64,000 bases of DNA, taken from the NCBI GenBank assembly GCA_022402535.1, contig JAKRSD010000007.1:77110-141109 (forward strand). Reading direction: 5' to 3'. The notes under the pieces were generated by a model, which saw only the letters and a list, made by a program, of their open reading frames with translations, ran no database searches and was not told where the DNA came from. The position numbers and the translations under genes are program-made. Positions within the stretch are counted from its first letter, which is position 1, and each line of letters begins with the position of its first letter. This stretch comes from Flavobacteriales bacterium (GTDB taxonomy: Bacteria; Bacteroidota; Bacteroidia; CAIKAF01). Positions 45,260 to 52,888 of the stretch are shown here, in pieces.

Positions 45260-46381
45260 TTGCGCATTCTACACATCATACCCACATTACGAAAGGGAGG
45301 AGCCGAGCGCATCTGCCTCGATTTGGTAAGAGCGCAAAACCGTATGGAAAATACGGAATCGAGGGTGGCCATTTTGCACGATATCCACGACTTCAAAAAA
45401 GAATTCCCCGAAATTAAACCGGTGCTGTTAAACAGCAAAGTGGTTCCTTCGCTCTCAGGGAAATGGCAGGTAAATATCACCGAACTGAACAACCTGATAC
45501 GCGAGTTTAAACCCGACGTAATCCATTCCCACCTTTTTGAAGCTGAAATGGTTTCGCGATATGAACCCGTGAAAGGAATAAGATATTTCACACATTGCCA
45601 CAACAACATGCCCCAATTTAAAAGGCTGGAAGTAGGCGAATGGTTTAACAAAAAAAGAATTACGGAAGCGTACGAAAGGCGATTCATCTTATCTAAATAT
45701 ACACAGTGCAATAACCGGTTTATTGCCATCAGCCCGGATACCCGAACGTATTTTCAACAGAATTTGCCGGCGCATTTATCGAAAAATATAACACTGCTTC
45801 CCAATGCGGTGGATCTTTCGAGATTTGTACTAAAAAGCCGTTGGACTGAGGGCGAAAAAATAAAACTCATCAATATCGGTTCGTTTTTTCCGGTGAAAAA
45901 TCAATCCTTTTTGCTGGAGGTGATGAAGCGCCTCTTGGATAAAAATATTCGGGTTTCATTAACCTTGGCAGGCGACGGTCCCGAGCGAAAAAAAACAGAA
46001 GAAAAAGCACGACAAATGGGTGTTTTCTCCGACGTTTCATTTGTGGGCAGCCGCAATGATATTCCCGAGTTACTTTCAGCATCGACGGTCTATGTACACT
46101 CAGGCTTGAGCGAAGCTTTCGGACTGGTATTTATAGAAGCTATGGCTGCGGGTTTACCAGTGGTAACCTTAAACGGAGGAGGAAATAAAGACCTGATTAT
46201 TGAAGGAGAAAACGGATATCTGATAGAACCTCCCGACGCTGAAAAATTTGCTGATAAAATTTTAGAATGCCATTCTTCAAATGATTCTTGGAATGAGTTG
46301 AGTGTCCATGCACAGAATTTTGCCGGTTCTTTTGATATTCAGGATTATAACAAAAAACTGATTGCGTTATATAAGGGGTAA
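45260..46381 (+). CDS. Glycosyltransferase family 4, last gene of the operon
   Basis: The protein has 373 residues and a TTG start. MRILHIIPTLRKGGAERICL, VIHSHLFEAEMVSRYE, INIGSFFPVKNQSFLLEVM, VSLTLAGDGPERKKTEEKAR and HSGLSEAFGLVFIEAMAAGL form the complete GT-B pattern with the E-x7-E motif. It ends the run of 35 genes that begins at 9428. No terminator of the usual kind follows; the hairpin-rich repeat array begins within about 30 bp and may take that role. Confidence 0.87.
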   Translation: MRILHIIPTLRKGGAERICLDLVRAQNRMENTESRVAILHDIHDFKKEFPEIKPVLLNSKVVPSLSGKWQVNITELNNLIREFKPDVIHSHLFEAEMVSRYEPVKGIRYFTHCHNNMPQFKRLEVGEWFNKKRITEAYERRFILSKYTQCNNRFIAISPDTRTYFQQNLPAHLSKNITLLPNAVDLSRFVLKSRWTEGEKIKLINIGSFFPVKNQSFLLEVMKRLLDKNIRVSLTLAGDGPERKKTEEKARQMGVFSDVSFVGSRNDIPELLSASTVYVHSGLSEAFGLVFIEAMAAGLPVVTLNGGGNKDLIIEGENGYLIEPPDAEKFADKILECHSSNDSWNELSVHAQNFAGSFDIQDYNKKLIALYKG

Positions 46382-46410
46382 TCCCCAACTACCCTTCCCC
46401 TCTCTTTCTT

Positions 46411-46870
46411 TCCATCGTCACCTCGCACTTGATGCGCGGTCTGCCGGGTCAGGAGTCTGCCTTTTCCTATCGTCACTCCGTGCTTGACACGGAGTCTGTT
46501 ATGTATAACAAACAATGCTCTTTTCTAACAGACGCCGCATACCCCCGCATCAAGTGCGGGGTGCGGCGTGACTGTTCCAAATGATACCTCTACAGTCACT
46601 CAGTGCTTGAAACGGAGTCTGCCTTTCCCTATCGCCACTCCGTGCTTGACACGGAGTCTGTTATGTATAACTGATAATGCACTTTTCTAACAGACGCCGC
46701 ATCGAGTGCGGCGTGACTGTTCCAAATGATACCTCTACAGTCACTCAGTGCTTGAAACGGAGTCTGCCTTTCCCCATCGTCACTCCGCACCCGATGCGGA
46801 GTCTGCCGGGTAAGGAAAAAGCCTTTCCGCAATTCTCACTCCACGCCTCTTACTTGATGCGTGGTCTGTT
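46411..46870. repeat. Hairpin-forming repeat array, left part
   Basis: About nine short inverted repeats occur here. The main type is ACTCCGTG-CTTGA-CACGGAGT followed by CTG, for example at 46473-46498, and variants with the same CTTGA/TTGAT centre appear at 46415, 46594, 46635, 46739, 46779 and 46838. A second type, ACGCCGCA...TGCGGCGT, occurs at 46532-46569 and 46694-46714. They combine into two composite units (46471-46600 and 46633-46745) that are largely identical. Nothing that looks like a real gene is present. Confidence 0.85.
46532..46569. repeat. Long nested hairpin of the composite repeat
   Basis: ACGCCGCA, then TA, CCCCCGCA, the loop TCAAG, TGCGGGG and TGCGGCGT form a nested stem. 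The copy at 47754-47792 is the same. Other composite copies have a short form in which the inner CCCCCGCA/TGCGGGG stem is absent. Confidence 0.8.
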
Positions 46871-46877
46871 GGTTTGT

Positions 46878-47195
46878 TTATGATTTATACAAATTCTTAA
46901 CATCAGGGAGTTCCCAATCAAAAGCCAAATCATCCATATTATCATTCATGGTTTTGATAAGCTCCAACTTCCACGACCGCTTCCATTTCTTAAGTACTTT
47001 CTCTCTGTGAATCGCATCAACAATAGACTCGAAATACTCATAATACATTAAGTCATGGCAGTTATATTTTTTAGTAAACACTGAACCTATACCATTTTTA
47101 TGTTCTGCAATTCTGCGCTCTATATCGTTGGTTACACCTGTGTAAAAAGTGGTTCTGTTTTTATTGCTTAAAATATATACATAGCCAGGTTTCAT
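46878..47195 (-). CDS. GIY-YIG nuclease family protein
   Basis: The protein has 105 residues. YVYILSNKNRTTFYTGVTND carries the GIY-YIG core (Y-V-Y, then Y-T-G), ERRIAEHKNG the catalytic Arg region, and YEYFESIVDAIHREKVLKKW the region with the metal-binding Glu. The length and pattern match the UPF0213/YhbQ-like single-domain group that is very common in Bacteroidota genomes. It should cut or nick DNA, but the role is unknown. It is the only gene inside a hairpin repeat array that extends on both sides, and its stop lies 10 bp from the nearest repeat. Confidence 0.9.
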   Translation of the reverse strand: MKPGYVYILSNKNRTTFYTGVTNDIERRIAEHKNGIGSVFTKKYNCHDLMYYEYFESIVDAIHREKVLKKWKRSWKLELIKTMNDNMDDLAFDWELPDVKNLYKS

Positions 47196-47280
47196 TTAAA
47201 TTAGGTTTTTTACTTGGAGAAAAATACAATATTTATACAAATGGGACGCTTTACAACTCAATATATTCCTTTATCCCTAT

Positions 47281-47803
47281 CGTCACTCCACACACCCTCC
47301 TATCGTCACTCCGTGCCCTGCCTTTCCCTTTCGTCACTCCGTGCTTGACACGGAGTCTGCCCAACCCGGAGTCTGCATTTCCCTTTCGTCACTCCGTGCT
47401 TGGCACGGAGTCTGTTATGTATAACAAACAATGCTCTTTTCTAACAGATGCCGCATCGAGTGCGGCGTGACTGTTCCAAATGATACCTCTACAGTCACTC
47501 CGTGCTTGACACGGAGTCTCTTATGTATAAAAAACAATACACTTTTTGAAAAGACTCCGCATACCCCAGCATCAAGTGCGGGATGCAGCGTGACAGTCCC
47601 CAATATTAACATCATCACTCCGTGCTCCTTTTTTCTATCGTCACTCCGCACTAGATGCGGAGTCTACCCAATCCGGGGCCTGCCTTTCCCTTTCGTCACT
47701 CCGTGCTTGACACGGAGTCTGTTATGTATAACTGATAATGCACTTTTCTAACAGACGCCGCATACCCCCGCATCAAGTGCGGGGTGCGGCGTGACTGTTC
47801 CAA
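47281..47803. repeat. Hairpin-forming repeat array, right part
   Basis: The same repeats as in 46411-46870 continue on the other side of the GIY-YIG gene. Composite units are seen at 47387-47499 (short inner hairpin), 47494-47610 (degenerate, long form) and 47694-47803 (long form). Single ACTCCGTG/CACGGAGT palindromes and damaged pieces fill the gaps, for example at 47281, 47302 and 47638-47664. Frames through this area are repeat translations and not genes. The 85 bp before it (47196-47280) hold nothing recognisable. Confidence 0.85.
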
Positions 47804-47812
47804 GTAATAATC

Positions 47813-49063
47813 CTATAGTCTCTCTCCCTTCAAAATCTTCACAAATTTAGGGTAATTCTCTGCCGCAGAAAAATGAGTCTGCCAATATTGGACACAATAA
47901 TCCCGCATTCCTTTCCTTTCTTCGGCGGGAATTTCCATAATCCGTTGTAGGGTTGAAAACACCTGTTCTGCTGTAACCTTTTCGGGAAGCAGCCACCCTG
48001 TTTTATTTTCTTTTACAATTTCTGAAACACCGCCCACATCGGTAGATAAAATGGGTATGCCTGCACTTTGCGCTTCCATCATACTTACGGGAAGGCCCTC
48101 TGATTCGGATAGTGAAATAAAAAGGTCAATTTTATTTTCGGAATAAAATCTTCTGACCTCTTCATTTTTCATCTGCCCTTTAAAGTCAATACTCACAAAT
48201 GGATTTTGATAAAAATTACTGTTATATTTTTCCTGAATAATCTTCAATTCCTGACCATCACCTAAGTGAGTCCAAAGCACGGGCATTGAACTGTTTTTTA
48301 GCGATTCTGCAATTAAGTGCACACGTTTTCTGGGAATCACGGCCGAACAACTCACAATATGAAAAGGGGTTGAGCTTTTAAAAGGAAAAGCATTTACGGG
48401 CAAAGTTCCCAGATACGATAATCCTACTTTTTCCTTTTCCATTTCAGGAAAATGGGTAGTAAGATATTCCACATTATCCGCCGCAATGCAGACAATTTCA
48501 GATAACCGGTTACCCACAAACGGCCGGAAAGGCAAATAGGTAATCGGATGCATATTCTCATACACATCCCAGCGATGTGCACGACTTATCGCCCTAAGGG
48601 AAGGAAAATCATTTTTTATCAAAGCCGATGCAAGAGCCGATTCATCTAACCAATAACTGTAGAGGACTGTTTCCGCAGCATTAAATTCTTGGTTTACGAA
48701 CAGCGGTTTTACCGTTTTATTAATTTTCAATGCCTTTGCATAAACGCCCCATGCTACCCGAAAAGCCTGAAAAAATGACACCGAGATGGAACTTCGTTTT
48801 AAATCCCAAACCATAGCCTCCCAAAATAATGGAGACACCAAGGCCAATATCCGCAGCCACACATTTGAGCACGGACTGATTTCGTAAACCTCAATGTTGG
48901 AAGGCACAGGTCTTGCAACACCTTTAGCAACCCTCTGGGGTACGTAAATACGAATTTTATGGAATGATTCAGCTAAATAGGAAATCTCGTTTTCGATGAA
49001 TGTTTCCCCATTTCCGTATGGAAAACTTGCTGTAAAAAAAATAAGCGTCTGACGTAGAGGCAT
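47813..49063 (-). CDS. Glycosyltransferase family 4
   Basis: The protein has 416 residues and a GT-B fold. It starts MPLRQTLIFFTASFPYGNGE, has an N-terminal domain with ENEISYLAESFHKIRIYVPQ, and in the second domain CSAVIPRKRVHLIAESLKN, HLGDGQELKIIQEKYN and LSESEGLPVSMMEAQSAGIP (the E-x7-E motif). It lies alone on the opposite strand, beyond the repeat array, so it is under separate control from the large operon but may act on the same glycan. An in-frame TTG at 49069 is disfavoured against the ATG at 49063. Confidence 0.86.
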   Translation of the reverse strand: MPLRQTLIFFTASFPYGNGETFIENEISYLAESFHKIRIYVPQRVAKGVARPVPSNIEVYEISPCSNVWLRILALVSPLFWEAMVWDLKRSSISVSFFQAFRVAWGVYAKALKINKTVKPLFVNQEFNAAETVLYSYWLDESALASALIKNDFPSLRAISRAHRWDVYENMHPITYLPFRPFVGNRLSEIVCIAADNVEYLTTHFPEMEKEKVGLSYLGTLPVNAFPFKSSTPFHIVSCSAVIPRKRVHLIAESLKNSSMPVLWTHLGDGQELKIIQEKYNSNFYQNPFVSIDFKGQMKNEEVRRFYSENKIDLFISLSESEGLPVSMMEAQSAGIPILSTDVGGVSEIVKENKTGWLLPEKVTAEQVFSTLQRIMEIPAEERKGMRDYCVQYWQTHFSAAENYPKFVKILKGERL

Positions 49064-49081
49064 AGTCAAAAGTAATAAAAG

Positions 49082-49103
49082 TTTTACCCCACTTAGGGTA
49101 AAA
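49082..49103. promoter_or_regulatory. 8-bp inverted repeat between divergent genes
   Basis: TTTTACCC (49082-49089) and GGGTAAAA (49096-49103) are separated by CACTTA. It lies in the 63-bp gap between the start of the glycosyltransferase (49063, minus) and the C45 gene (49127, plus). It is well placed to act as an operator for both. A near-consensus -7 box for the plus strand (TTAATTTG, 49108-49115) and one for the minus strand (TACTTTTG, 49067-49074) flank it, but no good -33 boxes were found. Confidence 0.4.
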
Positions 49104-49126
49104 TGCCTTAATTTGTCATAAGAATA

Positions 49127-50815
49127 ATGACAAAAAAATCAAAAATAAAAGTCGCGCTGTTTATAGGCATCCCATTCTTGGGTATTGGCATTTTTATACT
49201 CTGGTTTAACATCGCCACCCGAATTACTCCTCCAATTATAGAAAATCGCAGTGCGCTGGAATGGGAACGAAAACAAACCGGCGATAATTTTTTTAGCATC
49301 GGGAAAAATAAGCTTCAGAAAAGCGAATCAGGGCTCTGGGAAATGTATGTGGAAGGCAACGGTTTTGAACGCGGCGCCGCTTTTGGAAAACTTACGAAGG
49401 AACTTATTTACGAGCAGGAAAAAGCCTTTATAGATCAGATAAAAATTCTGGTCCCTAACGAATCGTACCTGAAATCCCTCAAATATCTTCTGGCCTTTTT
49501 TAACCGCGGAATGGACAATTATATTCCGGAGGAATACCTGAATGAAATTTACGGCATTTCGTTTTCTCACCCGGACACCTTTGATTTTGTGGGCGAAAAA
49601 TATAACAGAGTGCTTAACTATCATGCGGCCCACGATATTGGTCACGCCATGCGTCAGTATATGCTGGTAGGATGTACTTCGTTTTCGGTTAACGGAAAAT
49701 TATCAGAAGATTCGAGTTTAATTATCGGGCGGAATTTTGATTTTTATGTGGGCGATGATTTTGCCAAAAACAAAATAGTCGCCTTTTTTAATCCTGACAG
49801 CGGACATAAATTTATGACCGTTACCTGGCCGGGATTTATCGGAGCTGTTTCAGGAATGAATGAACATGGACTCACCGTTACCCTGAATGCAGCGGCATCG
49901 GCTCCGCCCACATCTACCAAAACACCTATCGCTTTGCTGGCCAGAGAAATTTTGCAATATGCTTCCACGATTGATGAAGCTTTTGCTATTGCCCAACAAA
50001 GAGAAACGTTTGTTTCAGAAACAATTATGATTGGTTCAGCCAAAGACAATAAAACGGCATTGATTGAAAAATCACCGAAAAAAACGGCTTTGTTTTATTC
50101 CGAAACGGAAAAAACAATCTGTTCCAACCATTATCAGAGTGCCGTATTTGCTGAAGATAATATGAATCTGGAAAATATCCGGACCAGCGATTCGCCCTAT
50201 CGGTTTCAACGAACCGAAGAACTTATATTTCTTTCAGAAAAACTGAACCCCGAAAAAACAGCGGCTATTCTTCGAAATCAAAAAGGAACCGGAGAAACTG
50301 AGCTGGGTTATGGAAATCAGAAATCCATCAATCAGTTGATTGCCCATCATTCGGTTATATTTAAACCTTCCGAAAGAAAAGTATGGGTTTCTTCTTCGCC
50401 CTACCAGCTGGGGGAATTTATCTGTTATGATTTACGGAAAGTATTTGCAGAATTCCCGGAGCTTACCGAAAAAACACGGATAAGCACAGACGAAGAAAAC
50501 ATTCCTGCTGACCCCTTTTTGCATGCTTCAGCCTATCGGGGTTATGAGCATTTCCGTAAACTGAAAAATTACATTCAATGGTTTACGGCTCATGCGGAAT
50601 TTGAACTGCCTGAACATGTGCTCACGGCTTTTGAAGGGTCTAATCCGAAATTTTATCACACCCACGAAGTGCTCGGAAATTATCATAAAGCCCACAAAAA
50701 TTATCAAGTTGCCGAACGGTACTATAACAATGCGTTGGCTTTGGAAATAGCCACATTGACAGAAAAAGAAAACATAGAAAAACAACGGGAATATTGCCGA
50801 AAAAAAGTAAAATAA
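49127..50815 (+). CDS. C45 family Ntn-hydrolase / acyltransferase, membrane-anchored
   Basis: The protein has 562 residues. A single N-terminal span (about 8-28) anchors it, with the rest outside the cytoplasm. VGCTSFSVNG places the autocatalytic nucleophile at C183, followed by IIGRNFDFYVGDD, the typical G-R-N-x-D of the acyl-CoA:6-APA acyltransferase (C45) family. GMNEHGLTVTLNA and NHYQS are further landmarks. The last 90 residues (HEVLGNYHKAHKNYQVAERY and onwards) look like a TPR repeat. Members of this family are found in flexirubin loci of Flavobacteria. A role in joining or trimming an acyl chain is inferred. The ligase gene follows after 7 bp. Confidence 0.8.
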   Translation: MTKKSKIKVALFIGIPFLGIGIFILWFNIATRITPPIIENRSALEWERKQTGDNFFSIGKNKLQKSESGLWEMYVEGNGFERGAAFGKLTKELIYEQEKAFIDQIKILVPNESYLKSLKYLLAFFNRGMDNYIPEEYLNEIYGISFSHPDTFDFVGEKYNRVLNYHAAHDIGHAMRQYMLVGCTSFSVNGKLSEDSSLIIGRNFDFYVGDDFAKNKIVAFFNPDSGHKFMTVTWPGFIGAVSGMNEHGLTVTLNAAASAPPTSTKTPIALLAREILQYASTIDEAFAIAQQRETFVSETIMIGSAKDNKTALIEKSPKKTALFYSETEKTICSNHYQSAVFAEDNMNLENIRTSDSPYRFQRTEELIFLSEKLNPEKTAAILRNQKGTGETELGYGNQKSINQLIAHHSVIFKPSERKVWVSSSPYQLGEFICYDLRKVFAEFPELTEKTRISTDEENIPADPFLHASAYRGYEHFRKLKNYIQWFTAHAEFELPEHVLTAFEGSNPKFYHTHEVLGNYHKAHKNYQVAERYYNNALALEIATLTEKENIEKQREYCRKKVK

Positions 50816-50822
50816 ATCACCC

Positions 50823-52112
50823 ATGAATTCTTCAGAAATTGCTTTTTTATCAAAACCGGAAATAAAGGCGCATCAGGATGCACTTTTAAAAAAAGCAGTG
50901 CAGTATGCGGGTGAACATTCCCCCTTTTTCAAAGCATGGTTTTCAGAAAGAGGCATTTCCATACATAACATTCAACAAACGGAAGATTTACAGGTATTAC
51001 CGACCGTTACCAAAGATGAACTCTTCATCAGAAATGATGATTTTTTAAGTGTCCCAAAATCGAATATTCAGGAATATGTTACCACTTCAGGCACTTTGGG
51101 CGACCCTGTCTGGATTGCATTAACAGATGCCGATCTGAATCGTTTAGGACAAAATGAAGCCTATTCGTATGCCTTAGCCGGCTTAACCCCAAATGACCTG
51201 ATTCAGCTGACCACCACCCTCGATAAACGATTTATGGCCGGACTGGCTTATTGGTTAGGCGCTAGAGAAAGCAAAATGGGAATCATTCGTACAGGACCCG
51301 GCATTCCGGAACTGCAATGGGACACCATACGCCGAATGAAAACCACCGTGCTGATTGCCGTACCTTCCTTTTTGCTGAAAATGATTGAGTTTGCCGAAAA
51401 AGAAGGAATTGATCCCAATCAATCTTCAGTGAAAAAAATCATCTGCATCGGAGAACCCCTGCGCAACCCGGACTTGACACCCAATGCCCTTTGCACACGC
51501 ATTCTGGAAAAGTGGAACGTGCAGTTGTTTGGCACGTATGCCAGCACCGAAATGGCCACGGCATTTACGGAATGTGAAGCTGGACAAGGCGGTCACTTGA
51601 ACCCGGACCTGATGGTTGTAGAATGCCTCGATGATGAAGGGAAATCTGTTCCCGAAGGAGAAATTGGCGAAATAACGGTTACGCCTCTCGGCGTGGAAGC
51701 CATGCCACTGCTTCGTTTCCGCACGGGCGATTTAGCCAGAATTCATCACTCTCCGTGTTCCTGCGGAAGAAATACACCCCGCGTAGGTCCGGTGGAAGGC
51801 CGTAAACAACAGATGATAAAATACCGTGGAACCACGTTGTATCCTCCTGCCATTTTTGATTTGCTGAACGGAATACCCCGGATAGAAACCTACGTGGTAG
51901 AACTGCGGCAGAATGAAACCGGTACCGATGAAATTCTGATAAAAGCGGCTATTCAAAACCCGGATGAGGAGTTTGAAAAATTTCTGAAAGATAAATTCAG
52001 AGCTAAACTTCGGGTTTCTCCTCAGTTTAAGGTGGAAACCCCGGAAGTGATCAATGCACTGAAATGGCCGGAATCAAACCGTAAGCCGAGATTATTGATA
52101 GATATGAGGTAA
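50823..52112 (+). CDS. PaaK-like acyl ligase (phenylacetate-CoA ligase family)
   Basis: The protein has 429 residues, the family's usual size. TTSGTLGDPVWIALTDADL is the nucleotide-binding loop (T-S-G-T-x-G), FGTYASTEMATAFTECEAGQ the A5-like motif, LLRFRTGDLARI the A7-8 motif and GRKQQMIKYRGTTLYPPAIF the C-terminal hinge. It activates an aromatic or aryl acid to adenylate and thioester. In this locus the likely substrate is the 4-coumarate made by the lyase gene at 54266, for transfer to CoA or the ACP. CSCGR (residues 314-318) is the usual Cys-rich turn. Confidence 0.88.
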   Translation: MNSSEIAFLSKPEIKAHQDALLKKAVQYAGEHSPFFKAWFSERGISIHNIQQTEDLQVLPTVTKDELFIRNDDFLSVPKSNIQEYVTTSGTLGDPVWIALTDADLNRLGQNEAYSYALAGLTPNDLIQLTTTLDKRFMAGLAYWLGARESKMGIIRTGPGIPELQWDTIRRMKTTVLIAVPSFLLKMIEFAEKEGIDPNQSSVKKIICIGEPLRNPDLTPNALCTRILEKWNVQLFGTYASTEMATAFTECEAGQGGHLNPDLMVVECLDDEGKSVPEGEIGEITVTPLGVEAMPLLRFRTGDLARIHHSPCSCGRNTPRVGPVEGRKQQMIKYRGTTLYPPAIFDLLNGIPRIETYVVELRQNETGTDEILIKAAIQNPDEEFEKFLKDKFRAKLRVSPQFKVETPEVINALKWPESNRKPRLLIDMR

Positions 52113-52148
52113 CCTGTATACTACGTATGATGTATTTTTAAGTAAAAA

Positions 52149-52180
52149 TTGGCTTTCCGTTTTTTTTACTTATACATTTG
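52149..52180 (+). promoter_or_regulatory. Bacteroidota-type promoter of the secreted protein gene
   Basis: TTG (52149-52151) is followed after 21 bp by TACATTTG (52173-52180). The gene starts at 52205. Confidence 0.7.
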
Positions 52181-52204
52181 ATTCATTAATCTAAACTTAT
52201 AATC

Positions 52205-52807
52205 ATGAAACGCACATTTGCACTATTTATCGGAGTCGCCTTTTTGGCTTCAGGAGTTTCGGCCCAAAAAATCAAATTGGTTTCGGGCAAACTTGGATTT
52301 TTAAAATCAGAAAAGTCCATCGCCATTGAGTATGATTATTCTCAGATGGGAGTAGGAAAATTCAAAAGCGAGCAGGATTATCTGGACAAAAAATCAGACG
52401 AGTATAACAAAAAAGAACCCGGAAAAGGCGATCAGTGGAAACAAGCCTGGAAAAATGACCGTGCTTCCCGTTTTCAGCCTAAGTTTGAAGAACTTTTAAA
52501 CAAAAACACCGAGAAACTCGGACCCGTATTTGGCGGTGGAGCTTCCGGCACACCGGTGGTTATGGTAGTTAAAACTACGTATACCGAACCTGGTTACAAC
52601 ATAGCGATAAGCCGTGCCCCTGCCATGATTAACTTAGAAATTACATTTAAACAAAATGGAGCCGAAGCCGCCAAAATTACCCTTAAAGGAGCTCCCGGAG
52701 CCACTTTCGGCGGATATGATTTTGACACAGGACTTCGCATTGGTGAAGCCTATGCCAAAGCCGGTAAAGAATTGGGTAAATTCATTACCAAAATGGCCAA
52801 AAAATAA
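52205..52807 (+). CDS. Secreted protein of unknown function
   Basis: The protein has 200 residues. MKRTFALFIGVAFLASGVSAQ is a signal peptide. The mature part begins KIKLVSGKLGFLKSEKSIAI, has a charged helical middle (YDYSQMGVGKFKSEQDYLDK and QPKFEELLNKNTEKLG), and a second half of beta strands (VVMVVKTTYTEPGYNIAISR). It is lysine-rich. The pattern resembles Bacteroidota hypothetical secreted proteins, and no family is recognised. It has its own promoter and a terminator, so it is an independent unit inside the pigment locus, and a role there is not shown. Confidence 0.75.
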   Translation: MKRTFALFIGVAFLASGVSAQKIKLVSGKLGFLKSEKSIAIEYDYSQMGVGKFKSEQDYLDKKSDEYNKKEPGKGDQWKQAWKNDRASRFQPKFEELLNKNTEKLGPVFGGGASGTPVVMVVKTTYTEPGYNIAISRAPAMINLEITFKQNGAEAAKITLKGAPGATFGGYDFDTGLRIGEAYAKAGKELGKFITKMAKK

Positions 52808-52836
52808 ATACCCGAATTAATTCCCCTACCTATACT

Positions 52837-52868
52837 AAAAAGGCTGCCCGATCGGACAGCCTTTTTTC
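52837..52868. terminator. Bidirectional rho-independent terminator
   Basis: AAAAGGCTG (52837-52845) and CAGCCTTTTTT (52857-52867) flank a centre CCCGATCGGA, giving a stem of about ten pairs with one mismatch, A-run before and T-run after. It separates the convergent gene ending at 52807 from the flavoenzyme gene ending at 52889. Confidence 0.85.
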
Positions 52869-52888
52869 ATAGTAAGATGTTTGTATTT

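Noticed and set aside
46677-47751. Open frames of 60-110 codons through the repeat array
   Set aside because: They are translations of the repeats (the same CGVTVPNDTSTVTQC-like peptide recurs) with no start signals; not genes.
46411-47803. CRISPR array
   Set aside because: Repeats are palindromic, vary in length and spacing, lie in composite units, and there are no unique spacers of constant size nor cas genes.
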